From Paraphysomonas bandaiensis (lineage: Eukaryota > Chrysophyceae), in the NCBI GenBank assembly GCA_965644295.1, contig CBFFRP010000115.1, forward strand, positions 62,001 through 126,000: a stretch of DNA of 64,000 nt. Direction: 5' to 3'. The notes under the pieces are model-generated. The model searched no databases and was not told where the DNA came from. It saw only the letters and a program-made list of their open reading frames with translations. Of this stretch, positions 36,790 to 47,830 are shown one piece after another; within the stretch, counting starts at the first letter, position 1, and each line of letters opens with the position of its first letter. A program made the position numbers and the translations under genes.

Positions 36790-37431
36790 TTTTTTTTGAA
36801 ACGCGTTTTGATATCACGTGAAGGCTTGCGCCCGCTCTTTGCCACTTTTTTCAAATGTGACAACGGTTTCGAATTATTTTATGAGTGCTGGTTTTCCAGT
36901 AGTAGAGGGAATAAATGTGATTGTATCTACAGTTTGAAGCTGGTCATTCATGATGTTGGTATACACCTTGCGATAGAGAGATGATTGAAAATAAATGATT
37001 TGTAGAAGTAAAATTAGCTAGGATATGGAAATGATGCATTCCGTACCCAGAGAAAGATAGACGATAAAACTTTGGTTATGATGATAGACTGAGTAAGAGT
37101 AGATCAGATTATAGATGCAATGATTGATAAAATAACCACAAATGTACTTTAATGACTATGTTTTATTTTTCTAACTACTATTATTTGCAGTTAAACTGTA
37201 TCTAGGTTCTATATCTGGGATTGCGAAAAAATATTGCAATTGTATTGTTTGTCTGAGTTGATTAATTGATTGATTAATTATTTAAGATTCATATTTTTAA
37301 TTTAATTTCGGATTATTAGTTTCAACATCAATACTTATGCTGAATTTATTTAGAAATAATTGGAACATATGCCGGTATTTGATTTTCAGCACTTCACATT
37401 CGTTGAGTTGACTTCATCATATATTTTTTCA
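36790..37431. other. AT-rich intergenic DNA
   Basis: Downstream of the repeat/EGF gene. Very AT-rich after 37130 (tgattgattaattatt runs). No gene or repeat family member is visible. Confidence 0.4.
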
Positions 37432-37955
37432 CCCTCAATAACGTCGGACTTGCACATCTTCATGGTGCTCTCTCTGGGGATAAGAACCGGAGATATTTCT
37501 CCGGGGAAACGAACGTGAGCCGCATATATGTCAGCAGATATTGTTCTGCCCACTCATATATAGCCAAATTCTTGTGTGGTACAAGGACCACTATAATATA
37601 AGTGTCACTTTCGTAGACGTATTTGGGACTTCACGAATGAACAGGTATCCGAGACGGGGCCCACCTGAAGAGGTAACTGGGGTATTGGGCTGCCTACTAC
37701 TGAAGTCAAGCATCTGGGAATGGGCCCCCACCTTAAGGACCCGAATATTCTGAAGTTAGCAGTTGGCAGATATCAGGTATATATCAACATACTGCTTTCT
37801 CACTACGTTTGATTTGAGTGATAGAGCGAAAGTGGTTGAACCTTAGTGCTTGCGGTTACACACAAGCAGCTATCGTTGCGTTAAATATTAGGATAGCAGA
37901 TCTTAGCAGTGACTCTTAAACACGTATTGCTTATAGTAAGATATTCACAACAACA
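37432..37955 (+). repeat. Dispersed repeat R1, copy G (full length)
   Basis: Full-length copy from the left end (ccctcaataacgtcgg) to the right tail (cgtattgcttatagtaagat). All family blocks are in order, including tctccggggaaacgaacgtg, gggctgcctactactgaagt and gagcgaaagtggttgaacc. It carries a few small insertions and deletions. Confidence 0.85.
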
Positions 37956-38300
37956 TTCTCTTCACTACTATATAATATTTGCAAAAAGTTTACATATTCC
38001 TCATTCACTTCGCAACCAGTATCCTACTATATCCTCAGTATTATTAAAATATTGAATATCTTATACATATGTTATTAGCGGTATAACTTAGATGTGTAAG
38101 GTGTAAGCAATAAGCATGGAGATATTAAATTGAAATATTCTAATAAATTGGAACTATTATATGTAGACTAAACCATAGTCTGTAACCAATGATGATATAA
38201 AGTGGAATTATTACAACACTGAGCAAACCTATCACGGTACCCCTCCATTCTATAGTTTCCTTATTAGATAGAGTATCAGCATGTCTGTACAATTCACTAG

Positions 38301-39212
38301 CTAATGAGTTATAGAACTATAATAATCGATACTATTTGTATCTATCAAACTAATACAACATAACGCATGGAGTGTATTTTTCGAAGCACAGCCGAACGCA
38401 AACGAACTACCATCATGCCGATAAGGCCATATCTTATCTTTAATCTGCGAATAGAATATATCACGTACTGCAAACATCTTACCGTAGTCGGAGCACACAG
38501 GCACAGAATTGGTGGTAGACTTCGTAGAGGTGACCTATGATAAGCATTGAACAAGGCGGCATATTTCTTGCCATTCTTGGTATAATACTGAACTAAGAGT
38601 TCTTTACGCTGTTGATTCCACAGTCCATTCCACTGTCCTCGCTTATTGACACGTTTACGAACTTCACGAGTGAGTGCTTTGAAGCGCTGTGGATTCACAG
38701 CTCTGATATATCTTACTTTCTTCCTTGCAAGCCCTTCTCTTGCAGCTTCATCATGATAATACGGGTCGACTATCTATTAAAAATTTTGTTGTCACAATTT
38801 CCATGAATTGTATGCCAAGAGAATCAATCCTTGGATAGCAATCCCTCAAGTGATCTCAGTACCATATAAGTTGCTCTCAGCAAAGGTCGCGAATGACGTA
38901 TTACACGTTCTGGGGTATGTTGTTCTCCATAAATTCGAATCCAAATTGCAAGAGGCTTATATATAGAACACAATGAAAGCAAAATTACTGCTCCACAGTC
39001 ATATTATCTCAAGTCGGCAGGGTGAATATCCTGTGCTATTTTCGTCACAAGGGATACTGTAACAAAATTAAAGAGTATCTTGAGGAAGCTGAAAGTGCGC
39101 AAATAAAACGTAGGGTATCGATCTGCATCAACCGTATGAGGCAGATGGAATGACACATTGGCTAAATCAATTGGTGTCCAACGCCCAGTGATCTCTATTT
39201 CCTGAGCACGCT
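38301..39212 (-). CDS. Unrecognised gene, at least three exons
   Basis: Three minus-strand segments join in phase 0 with plausible splice sites: 39212-39064, 38773-38483 and 38444-38301 (TAG stop). They encode protein-like sequence: EITGRWTPIDLANVSFHLPH, then HDEAAREGLARKKVRYIRA with basic VRKRVNKRGQWNGLWNQQRK, then IKDKIWPYRHDGSSFAFG. The 5' end is missing: an excellent donor (ctg/gtaagttc near 39320) suggests an upstream exon, but I found no start codon in frame. The basic middle part could bind nucleic acid. No family is recognised, and the third exon is the least certain. It ends shortly before the R1 copy at 37432-37955 on the opposite strand. Confidence 0.4.
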
Positions 39213-39777
39213 CTGAGTTTCATGTCGCGTCATCTTCATCGTTGCAAAAAGAGAACCAGGTTTGCGCTTTCTAAATGCTATGTTAAACTATGAGTGAATG
39301 GAGAATATAATGAACTTACCAGCGAAGTGTGAAGTGTGGTTCACAGTTCACACTATCTGATTTTGACTGCTTTTATGACAGTTATTTTATGTATGAAAAT
39401 CGACGTTATTTTCAGTATGGTTACAGACTATCAGACTATGGTTTAATCTAATGCTAATATATAATATAGCTAAGTTAGCTATTGAAGCGATATTCTTAAT
39501 GACACTATAAATGGGCCAATACCAGGCCCTTGACTACTATGTTGTGCTGCTTGAACCAACTCGACTAACTAATAGATGTATAACTGCGATATTGAAATTT
39601 ATATACACCAACTTAGATGTGAAAATGTAATTACCGACAATAAGGCTCGCTTCCCTCCTGCCGATATTTTTCTATATATAGCTACATAGTTTTCAAAGAG
39701 TGTCTTGTTAACTTATTGATATAAGATTAACTGGCTTGCTACTGGTGCGATACTTTGACAAAATGTGTAGACCCAAG

Positions 39778-42700
39778 TTATGCTTTCTCTGAGCCAATGA
39801 CTTTGAGTACCTCCATAGCTGCATGCGTTATTCTAGTACCAGGCCCAAAAATGGCGACAGCTCCTGCAGCAGTTAAGAAGTCATAGTCTTGTGGAGGGAT
39901 AACTCCACCACATATGACCTTGATATGACTTCCCCCACACTACAGAAATTGATGTTATATACATTTGTAATATAGTCAAAACATTACAGAGTTTTCATCA
40001 TCAGTCTATGATCACGACATCAATGCAGGCAGCAACTGAATGTACCTCTTTTAGAGCCTTCATCAGTGCAGGGACAAGGGTCTTATGGCCTGCAGCTTGA
40101 GAACTAACGCCAATTACGTGAGCATCCGCGTCAATTGCTTGCCTAGCAACCTCCTCTGGAGTACTGAATAGAGGTCCAACATCGACATCGTAGCCCATAT
40201 CAGAAAATCCGGACGCAATAACCTGGATAAAAGAACATCAAAAGTATCACTAACATCAGTTTGAGCACATCAGCAATATAAAATTTGAAGGGTACACAAG
40301 TACTGTCAACTCAAACAAAATATTAATAACTGTCGTGCACATTACCTTGGCCCCTCTATCATGACCATCTTGGCCCATTTTTGCAACCAGAATCCGAGGC
40401 CTCCTACCTTCGCGCTTCTCAAATGCGTCAACCGCTTTAAGGACAGAATCGTATTCGTCGACTCCGCCAGCCTCATTAAAGGTGGCACTGTAGGCCCCCT
40501 GCACCACTCTTGTGTAGGCTACATGACGCCCCCATACCTATAAACACCGTATGGTTACAGTATACCCAGAAAAATAATGAAACTGCAGGATAGGACATAT
40601 CTAAATCATCAAATGTTAAGTAGTAGTATATGGAGGACGCTCCCATATCATAGTAATATTCCACCACAAGTGTAAGTTTCACAAGAGGTGTCATAACCTT
40701 ACCTTCTCAAGAGCCTCTGTGATTTCTCCAAGGGTAGCCCTGACTTTAGCCGCCTCAACAGACAACTTCAGTAGGTTATAATCGTGGTTTCCATCGCAAG
40801 TACCACCATTCATTTTGGCGCTCTCTGTAAGCTTATCTAAAGCGGCTTTAACCTGTATACAGGAGTGGATACAGTTATATACAAGCTACATTATGATAGA
40901 AAATGCTAAACAGCTTTCACATGGTGCGAGCATGTAGGAACACTAGAGCAAAAAAAAAGTACTACCTTAGTTTCGTCCCTATTAGCTCTTAGCTGTCTCA
41001 GTTTCTCAGTCTGAGAAGCCCTAACAGTGGCGTTATCTATGGACAGTACATCGATGTCCTCCTCCTGCGGGAGCTTGTATTTGTTGATTCCAACAATCGT
41101 TTCTTCCCTAGAATCGATTCTGGCCTGTCGATAAACAGATATTATCCATTGAACGTTATGGCGATGTATACGACATAAGAAATATAATATACAATCTACA
41201 GTAGTATCTATATATTACCGGGCACACATATATCAGAACACTTATACACCTGTTTCCTGGTTGCTGATTCCTCAATGCGTAGCTTGGCCATACCACTCTC
41301 AATAGCCTTGGTCATGCCACCCATGCCCTCGACCTCATTAATGATTTCCATCGCAGCATCAGCCAGTTCAGTGGTAAGTGATTCCATCATGTGAGATCCG
41401 CCCCATGGATCAGCCACCTATACAGTGGATAAAATCACACTAATAAATGTAAGAAAGCATAGCTACCTTGGTAATATGGGTTTCTTCTTGCAAAATCAAT
41501 TGGGTATTTCTTGCGATTCTAGCACTGAAGTCAGTCGGTAAACCCAATGCCTCATCGTAACTATTCGTATGTAGTGACTGAGTCCCTCCCATGACAGCGG
41601 ACATGGCCTCAATAGTGGTCCTCACTATGTTGTTATAAGGGTCTTGAGCTGTGAGAGAATAACCAGATGTTTGGCAGTGGGTTCTCAGAAGCAAAGATTT
41701 AGGGTTCTTGGCACCCATTTCAGCCATTAATTTCGCCCATAACATACGAGCAGCTCTCAACTTGGCGATTTCCATATAGAAGTTCATGCCTATAGCAAAG
41801 AAAAACGATAATCTTGGAGCTACTTTATCAATGTCCAATCCTGGATCAAGAGCAGAAATTAATGTCATAGGAGAACAGGGTAATCACAATGTATAAAGTA
41901 CATAATATGTTCTAGATTAAAAACAGCTTCGACGGTTACACAAAGAGGATAAGTCTATGCGGCAGGGCACCTGCTTCTTTGGCAGCTCTGACATATTCAA
42001 CTCCGTCGGCAAGAGTAAATGCTAGCTCTAACTTAGAATCTGCTCCAGCCTCTTGCATGTGATAACCTGACGGAATACGGATGTAAATTTCTCAAGTAGA
42101 ACTCATGAAATAGGAGCACACGATTACATATATATCGTATATCGCGCTTATGAACACAGGCTACATGTATTTACTATGTATATTCCGAAGAGCACATAAA
42201 AATTAGCACCTGAAATGGAAATGCTGTTAAATTTGGGCATATATGTGCTGGTGTATCCAAAAATGTCTTGGATAATCCTCATAGAATGAGCGGGTGGATA
42301 TATGTATGTATTTCGAACCATGAACTCCTGTAGGTCATGTTGTCAGAACCATATATGACGGAGGATATACAATGCGATTTAGAACGCTAATAGCCTATGC
42401 ACCAATGTACAACGCAAGAAGATATTACACGTAACACCACAAATATTATACAGACTTTGAGAATATCATTCTGGATTGTTCCCGCAAGCTGCTCATGGCT
42501 AGCCCCCATTTCCAGAGCTGTCACAATGTAGAAAGCAAGTACTGGCAGTACAGCCCCATTCATCGTCATCGAGACTGAAACCTAAATATATAGACAACAG
42601 AAATGTCATATACATTATACAATTCCGATTCCAAGATCTACTATAAAAGTATGTAACACTCACTTTATCCAATGGAATGTCCTTGAAGAGTATCTTCATG

Positions 42701-43319
42701 TCTTCCACAGAGCTAATCGGCACTCCGGCCATTCCGACGTCACCAGACACTCTAGGATGATCGGAGTCGTAGCCTCGATGAGTAGCTAGATCGAAAGCCA
42801 CTGACAAACCCTGCTGACCCGCGGCAAGGTTACGCTTGTAAAACGCATTTGATTCTTCGGCAGAAGAGAAGCCCGCGTACTGACGGATAGTCCAAGGTCT
42901 AGCCGTATACATCGTGGCGTAGGGTCCACGTTTAAATGGGAACACACCAGGGGCTTCGGCGGATTCCGAATCACTTCCTATTAAAGCAATTATCATTCCT
43001 CAATTCGAGTGGTGGTTCCACAGGGGGTATGATCAGTAGTCATAATTACAATCACGGCAAATGAGCGACTCCTCAATCAAATACATGTACATATATACAT
43101 ATGCAATACATCACAGTACCCAGCACCATATCATATACTTCAATCAACCCCACCTGTATATAAAGGCTTCAATGTCACGCCTTCAGGAGATTTCCATTCC
43201 AAACTAGCGGGGTCTTTGTTTTTTAACTCTTTTCTAGCTAGTTTTTCCCATTCAGCGGGGTAAGACATAGCACGCACCATGGAGTGGTGACGGCTCACAG
43301 TGCGGGTGATTCGAATCAT
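39778..43319 (-). CDS. MMUT: Methylmalonyl-CoA mutase, mitochondrial
   Basis: Adenosylcobalamin enzyme converting methylmalonyl-CoA to succinyl-CoA, last step of propionate/odd-chain and branched amino acid breakdown. Twelve exons join in phase: 43319-43154, 42977-42664, 42581-42456, 42327-42210, 42066-41971, 41840-41467, 41417-41250, 41124-40966, 40852-40703, 40537-40346, 40222-40046, 39939-39778, giving 733 residues (human 750). The N-terminus [18 protein letters not shown] is Arg-rich and fits a mitochondrial presequence. The catalytic barrel contains [20 protein letters not shown] and [20 protein letters not shown]. The C-terminal B12 domain has [10 protein letters not shown], with cobalt-ligating His about residue 616, then [12 protein letters not shown] and [13 protein letters not shown]. 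No fusion or loss is seen. Presence implies use of vitamin B12. Divergent from SmB, 606 bp away. Confidence 0.96.
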
Positions 43320-43925
43320 TAGTGAATCAAAATTAATTATTTGGAGACACAATATTCCACCAGAGCCGTGAATAGTAAGAACTATGAACAAGTTGGAGAA
43401 TGACTGTGTTGGGTTGGAGCTCGGCGTGTTGTTGGCATGATGGTGCGATGATGGCTATACTGTTGAATAAATACGTAATATAATGAAGTTGGAACTGAAA
43501 TCTCCTCAAGATACTGTTTTTACCCAATTGTATATAGAAGAGCTAAGCTGATTGGTGGAATTGAAAGCTGTTGATGAGAAAAAGTACAGAACTGAAAACG
43601 TTTGAAGATACTCTATGCATCCAATCAAAATTCGCTAAATAGAAACAATAGGAAAAAATCAACTCCTGCATATGAGAATGGTGTGTAGGCAATTGGTATG
43701 TATACACTGTGACTATTGCTGCTCCTCGTAGTTACTAACATGCTTAGAGTATAATCTCCCATATATCACTCTACATTTCCAGCTGTGCTAGTTATCTACC
43801 TATTCATTTGCTTTGGCTAATCTTTGGATTATTCACAAGCAAATAATTTTTTGATTCGTCGTTAGACAATATATAATTTGATCCCTCTGTCTGTGTTGTT
43901 GTTGCTTTGTTGAATATTTTCCAAG
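43320..43925. promoter_or_regulatory. Divergent intergenic region
   Basis: Holds the promoters of methylmalonyl-CoA mutase (minus) and SmB (plus). An ATTGG at 43549-43553 and a second CCAAT at 43620-43624 are possible NF-Y-type sites. No other gene is visible. Confidence 0.4.
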
Positions 43926-45081
43926 ATGTCAATGGCCAGGAGCTCCCGTATGCTCCATTACATTAACTACAGGATGCGTGTGGTGTTACAAGACTCGTAA
44001 GTGCATGACATGTTTTTATAAATGTACAATATAATACAATGACATGTTTTGATATTTCTGTGCGATGGAATGTTTGTATGTTTGTATCGTATAAGTTAGT
44101 ACAATCCACTCCATTGCCCTGACGATATATTACACATAGACGCACTCTGGTAGGCACATTCATGGCGTTCGACCGCCACATGAATATGGTATTGGGAGAT
44201 GCCGAAGAACACAGAAGAATTAAATCCAAGAAAGGACAAGGTAACTAAATTTCCCATACATAGTAATTTTGCAATTACGTTATCATGTAATACTTCGTCG
44301 ACTGTGTGTATTTTAACATTGAGTGTTCCAGGAATTAGCGAAGAAAAAGAAGAGAAGCGTGCTCTTGGTCTTGTGATCTTGAGAGGTGACTGCGTAGTTT
44401 CAATGTCTATTGAGGGACCTCCCCCACCTGAAGACGACGAGAAGTTGATTCCAGGTTAAAATATATGAATGCCTATTTGCTAGTACTAGTTGTGAATATC
44501 ACGAATACCTTTTACTTATCTGCTGGCTTAATATGTAGGTGGACCTGGTGTAGGCAGAGCAGCTGGGCGCGGTCTACCAATGAATCCCCTTTCTGGAGCC
44601 CCCGTTGGATTAGCGGGTCCTGTAAGTGGGGTCGGTGGACCTGCTGCATCCATGATGGCTCCCCCAGTACAAGGTGTGTAAATCCTTTTATTGTATATAT
44701 ACAATATTCTAACTTTAAATGTATGCAGTGGCTGCTCAAATGGGCGCTCAACAGTTCCCTAGACCCAATGCCCCTCCGCCTGGCATGCCCCCTAGAGGTC
44801 CCCCCGGTACGAATTTTTCTAACTTTTAATATGTTGTCTAATTTTTATCGGGTTATAGGCATGCCGCCTGGTATGGTGCCTCCAGGTATGCCTCCAGGAA
44901 TGATGCCACCAGGTATGATAGTTGTACGCACGGAATGCAGTAGTGCCTAGCAATATCTTCTCGCCCCCGCATCTAATGAGAGTTGTATGTAGGCATGCCT
45001 CCTGGTATGATGCCTCCTCCTCCTGGTATGGGTGCCCCACCTAGAGGCCCTCCCCCGGGACATGCCCCACCTCGTGGATAG
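43926..45081 (+). CDS. SNRPB: Spliceosomal Sm protein B/B'
   Basis: Core subunit of the heptameric Sm ring on U1, U2, U4 and U5 snRNAs. Seven exons join in phase: 43926-43996, 44140-44240, 44332-44454, 44539-44673, 44729-44806, 44859-44912, 44993-45081, giving 216 residues. Sm1 is seen as [20 protein letters not shown] with [16 protein letters not shown], and Sm2 as [20 protein letters not shown]. The [12 protein letters not shown] segment is the SmB-specific region that in animals carries methylated RG dipeptides. The tail is Pro/Gly/Met-rich ([18 protein letters not shown]), as in animal and plant SmB. Exons 4-7 code the tail in small pieces, with similar phase-1 ends (G/GT or G/GC), consistent with exon duplication within the tail. 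Confidence 0.95.
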
Positions 45082-45460
45082 AGATGCACGTTGCGTCGGG
45101 CATCTGCTATAGATATATGAAACAATGCATACGTTGGCTAGCTTGAGGTCGTATAGTGGCTAGTATTGGCTCTAGTGAATAACTCTTATTAAGAAGGAAA
45201 TTGCAGACAGATTTTTTGACTTAGCAGTGTATGATTTATGCACCTGTATTTGTTCCTTCGTTATATAACTTCACCAAGTCCTTTTAATATTAAACATCAG
45301 TCATAGTCATGAAACTCTATCCGTAGCTGCTTATGACGACATTTTATCCGTAGCCGAAGATGTACACACAAAACTCTTCTAATCTACTATCGCTTCCGCA
45401 AATAATAAATAACGCTTGCAAATATATAAAACTAATCCTTTCCGCATATATACTATATTG
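45082..45460. other. Intergenic region after SmB
   Basis: AT-rich 3' flank of SmB. No gene-like frame or repeat is seen before the MITE at 45461. Confidence 0.4.
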
Positions 45461-45626
45461 CAGGGCCTGGTAACCATTAATGGGCAATTAATAGTAATGC
45501 CACTATAATTGCCGGGACATTTTAAATTAATGCCATTATAATTGCGGGGACATTTTTCATTAATGCCATTATAATTGCCGGGAACTGGACAACCATTAAT
45601 GGGCCATTAATGGTTATCAGGCCCTG
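45461..45626. mobile_element. hAT-type MITE, 166 bp
   Basis: Ends cagggcctggtaaccatta and its inverse taatggttatcaggccctg match over about 23 bp with one difference. CAGGG...CCCTG termini are characteristic of hAT transposons. The flanking 8-mers ctatattg (45453-45460) and ctatatca (45627-45634) agree at six of eight positions, fitting a decayed 8-bp target duplication. The interior repeats the block taatgccattataattgc three times with small changes. No coding capacity. Confidence 0.8.
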
Positions 45627-45806
45627 CTATATCAATTGAAAATCTGATTATTAAGAAGCGCAAGCTTGTGCGTTGCCGCGACCAACCTAACAACTCGCGC
45701 GACACTATGCATAACATGACTCTCATCTAGTTACTATTGCATGCACCGACAAGTGCTCAACTATACAACACGATTTAGTTAGCTACATGGGCATACGACG
45801 AGTTGT

Positions 45807-45993
45807 TTAAGCCGGATCATACGCTCCTGCCCAATCTACTTGTCCTAACACAAACAACTTGCGGTCGGTGTCTTCGGCATATGTCTCCTGTATATGAGGC
45901 AGATCTTTAGGGCCCTCTTCAAGGTGGTGTTCACAGCAGCAGGTAGTCTGGAAGGGAGAATAAAGTAGCTCTATAGCGACGGGTCCTCCCACG
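45807..45993 (-). pseudogene. Coding-like fragment abutting the retroelement
   Basis: On the minus strand the sequence ending at the LTR boundary reads GGPVAIELLYSPFQTT, CCCEHHLEEGPKDLPHIQET and KLFVLGQVDWAGAYDPA to a stop. It looks protein-like, but no start is present and the family is not recognised. On the other side of the element, 51122-51346 minus also reads coding-like (FHPSGEGARFPTSVSHS, AGRVHTIWREDIGVS). The element may have landed in a gene, but the frame across the reconstructed target site is not simply continuous. Confidence 0.25.
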
Positions 45994-46380
45994 TGTAATC
46001 TTTCTGATGAGAAAGACCGTGTTTACAACGTTTTATATGAATTTAAAGTGCTTCCCAAACCGAGAATACACTGTCCAGAACACCAAACCGGTGAAACTGC
46101 CTCCTAACACAAGCAAACCGCGAGTATAGAATGAATTAAATTACGTTAAAACGTGTAAAGAAAAAGTGAAATCATACAACACTCTATCTTGCTGTGAATC
46201 ATCTACAGTTTACAGTATCATACTTGTACATATACGGGACTTATATCCCTTCAAGAATACAGTAACCGCAATGTATACTAAATAAACTGAAAATGAAAGT
46301 ACAACAGCATGCTACCTAGAGTACCGCAGTATAACACCGTATAACTCCACGTATAACAGTAACTACAGGTATGCGTGACA
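45994..46380 (-). repeat. 3' LTR of the retroelement
   Basis: 387 bp, tgtaatctttctgatgagaa to ggtatgcgtgaca on the plus strand. I found no difference from the 5' LTR on reading both through. Confidence 0.95.
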
Positions 46381-46382
46381 CT

Positions 46383-46399
46383 ACCCCTTCTCCCTCCAG
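46383..46399 (-). other. Polypurine tract of the retroelement
   Basis: The minus strand reads GGAGGGAGAAGGGG immediately before the 3' LTR. That is where plus-strand DNA priming occurs in LTR elements. It confirms the minus orientation of the element. Confidence 0.8.
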
Positions 46400-46635
46400 C
46401 TAGAGAAAAGAAATAGGAATACATATCTGGGATAGATAGAAGTAACACTTGTATCAGCCAATATAGCGTCATTCCAAGCATTAGCAAATAAATATCCAAT
46501 TCATGAAATAAAAGTAATAAACATACGTAGAGCAATATTATATAATAATAAGTATGAATAATAGTATGAATGTTATAATATATATATGTGATATAATCAT
46601 GAAATAAATATTAAATAAATAAAAGTAATCAACAA

Positions 46636-47830
46636 TTAGAGAAGAATAGTAGGATATTGTTGGCAGAATGCAGCATCCACCAATACCTTAGTAGAAGGAT
46701 CAAATTCCGTGACTCGACCATAGCAGTGAACGTCATAGGCACTCCATTCATATGTAGATTGAAACAAAGGGCAATAGAGGTCTATACGTAACTGGCGACG
46801 GCCAACCCACCGCACATAAGAACATTCGACAACATACATCGTTGTATAACAATTCGGCAGATTAAGTTCATCATAGAAATCTGAACCCCATGCACGCAAA
46901 TCTACATAAATTGTTTGACCAGGTGACACCCCTTCGATAGGTATACGTTTCAAACGTGCACGTTCAGATTTTGCCATAGCAGCAGAAAACAACAGAGGGA
47001 ACAATTGAGGTTTCTGCTCACAGAACGACTGAAATTGCGAGGTGGAAGCAATATCCTGTGACCATGGAAGCCATAATAACGAACCATCCTCAAACTGAAC
47101 TTGGAATTCCATTCGAGAACGAACCTCCGGATCTCCTCGGTATGCAATCACAGCAACCACAGTATACTGGTTAAAATCAATTTGCGCAACACGATATGCC
47201 TGCTCAGGCGTACCAAAGAACGGTTTGAGCCATGACATGTGCTACACAACTTCAAAACGCATCACAACATGCATGCATGTGACATCAGCCTTATACGTGG
47301 ATACCACTTCGTAAGGACCTTTGAAACGAGGGTATAATTTATTGGGCTTGTGCTGAGTTGGATCCAGCCGCAACAAAACTAAATCACCAGGCTGATATTC
47401 GTTCAAAGTATGTGCAGGCGTGGCAGACTTGCGCTTGTCTTGGATCTTGCGCTGAACATCCATGGCAACCGCTCGAATCTTCTGTAAGTTCTCATTCAAA
47501 ATAGACACATAACCCGCAGCAGAAGATTCATCCATAGTCAGTTCACCCAAACGAAAATATGGAATATCAACGGTACCAAACACATATTGAAAAGGAGAGA
47601 GTCCAGTCTCACTACTGACTTCATCATTCAAAATGAACTGAATCAACATGTAACACTCAATGTCCCCCCATGAATCTTGCAACCTCTCATCGTGGACTAA
47701 ACCCTGTAGAAATCACAACAGCTCTCGATGAGATCGCTCGACCATATTAGACTCATGACGATTAGTTAATGACACTCGAAATCGAACTTCAAACCACTTC
47801 AATAGAAACTCCTCATAGAACCCAGCACTC
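46636..47830 (-). pseudogene. Integrase C-terminal half with chromodomain-like tail, decayed
   Basis: On the minus strand from about 47820 the frame reads RFRVSLTNRHESNMVERSHR, the integrase core end around the catalytic Glu region. It then meets a TGA, and continues as SWGDIECYMLIQFILN and TGLSPFQYVFG. GDLVLLRLDPTQHKPNKLYP is the GPF/Y-like part (RFKGPYEVVS). A TAG splits it from the tail, which carries a chromodomain-like segment (VIAYRGDPEVRSRMEFQVQF, then LLWLPWSQDI). Two in-frame stops and the loss of the zinc-binding and first catalytic parts make it non-functional. The order identifies the Ty3/gypsy lineage. Confidence 0.75.

Noticed and set aside
47242-47682. The integrase pieces at 47682-47242 and 47238-46636 as two intact genes
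   Set aside because: They are in one frame separated by a single TAG and continuous in homology, with another TGA upstream, so they are one broken integrase.
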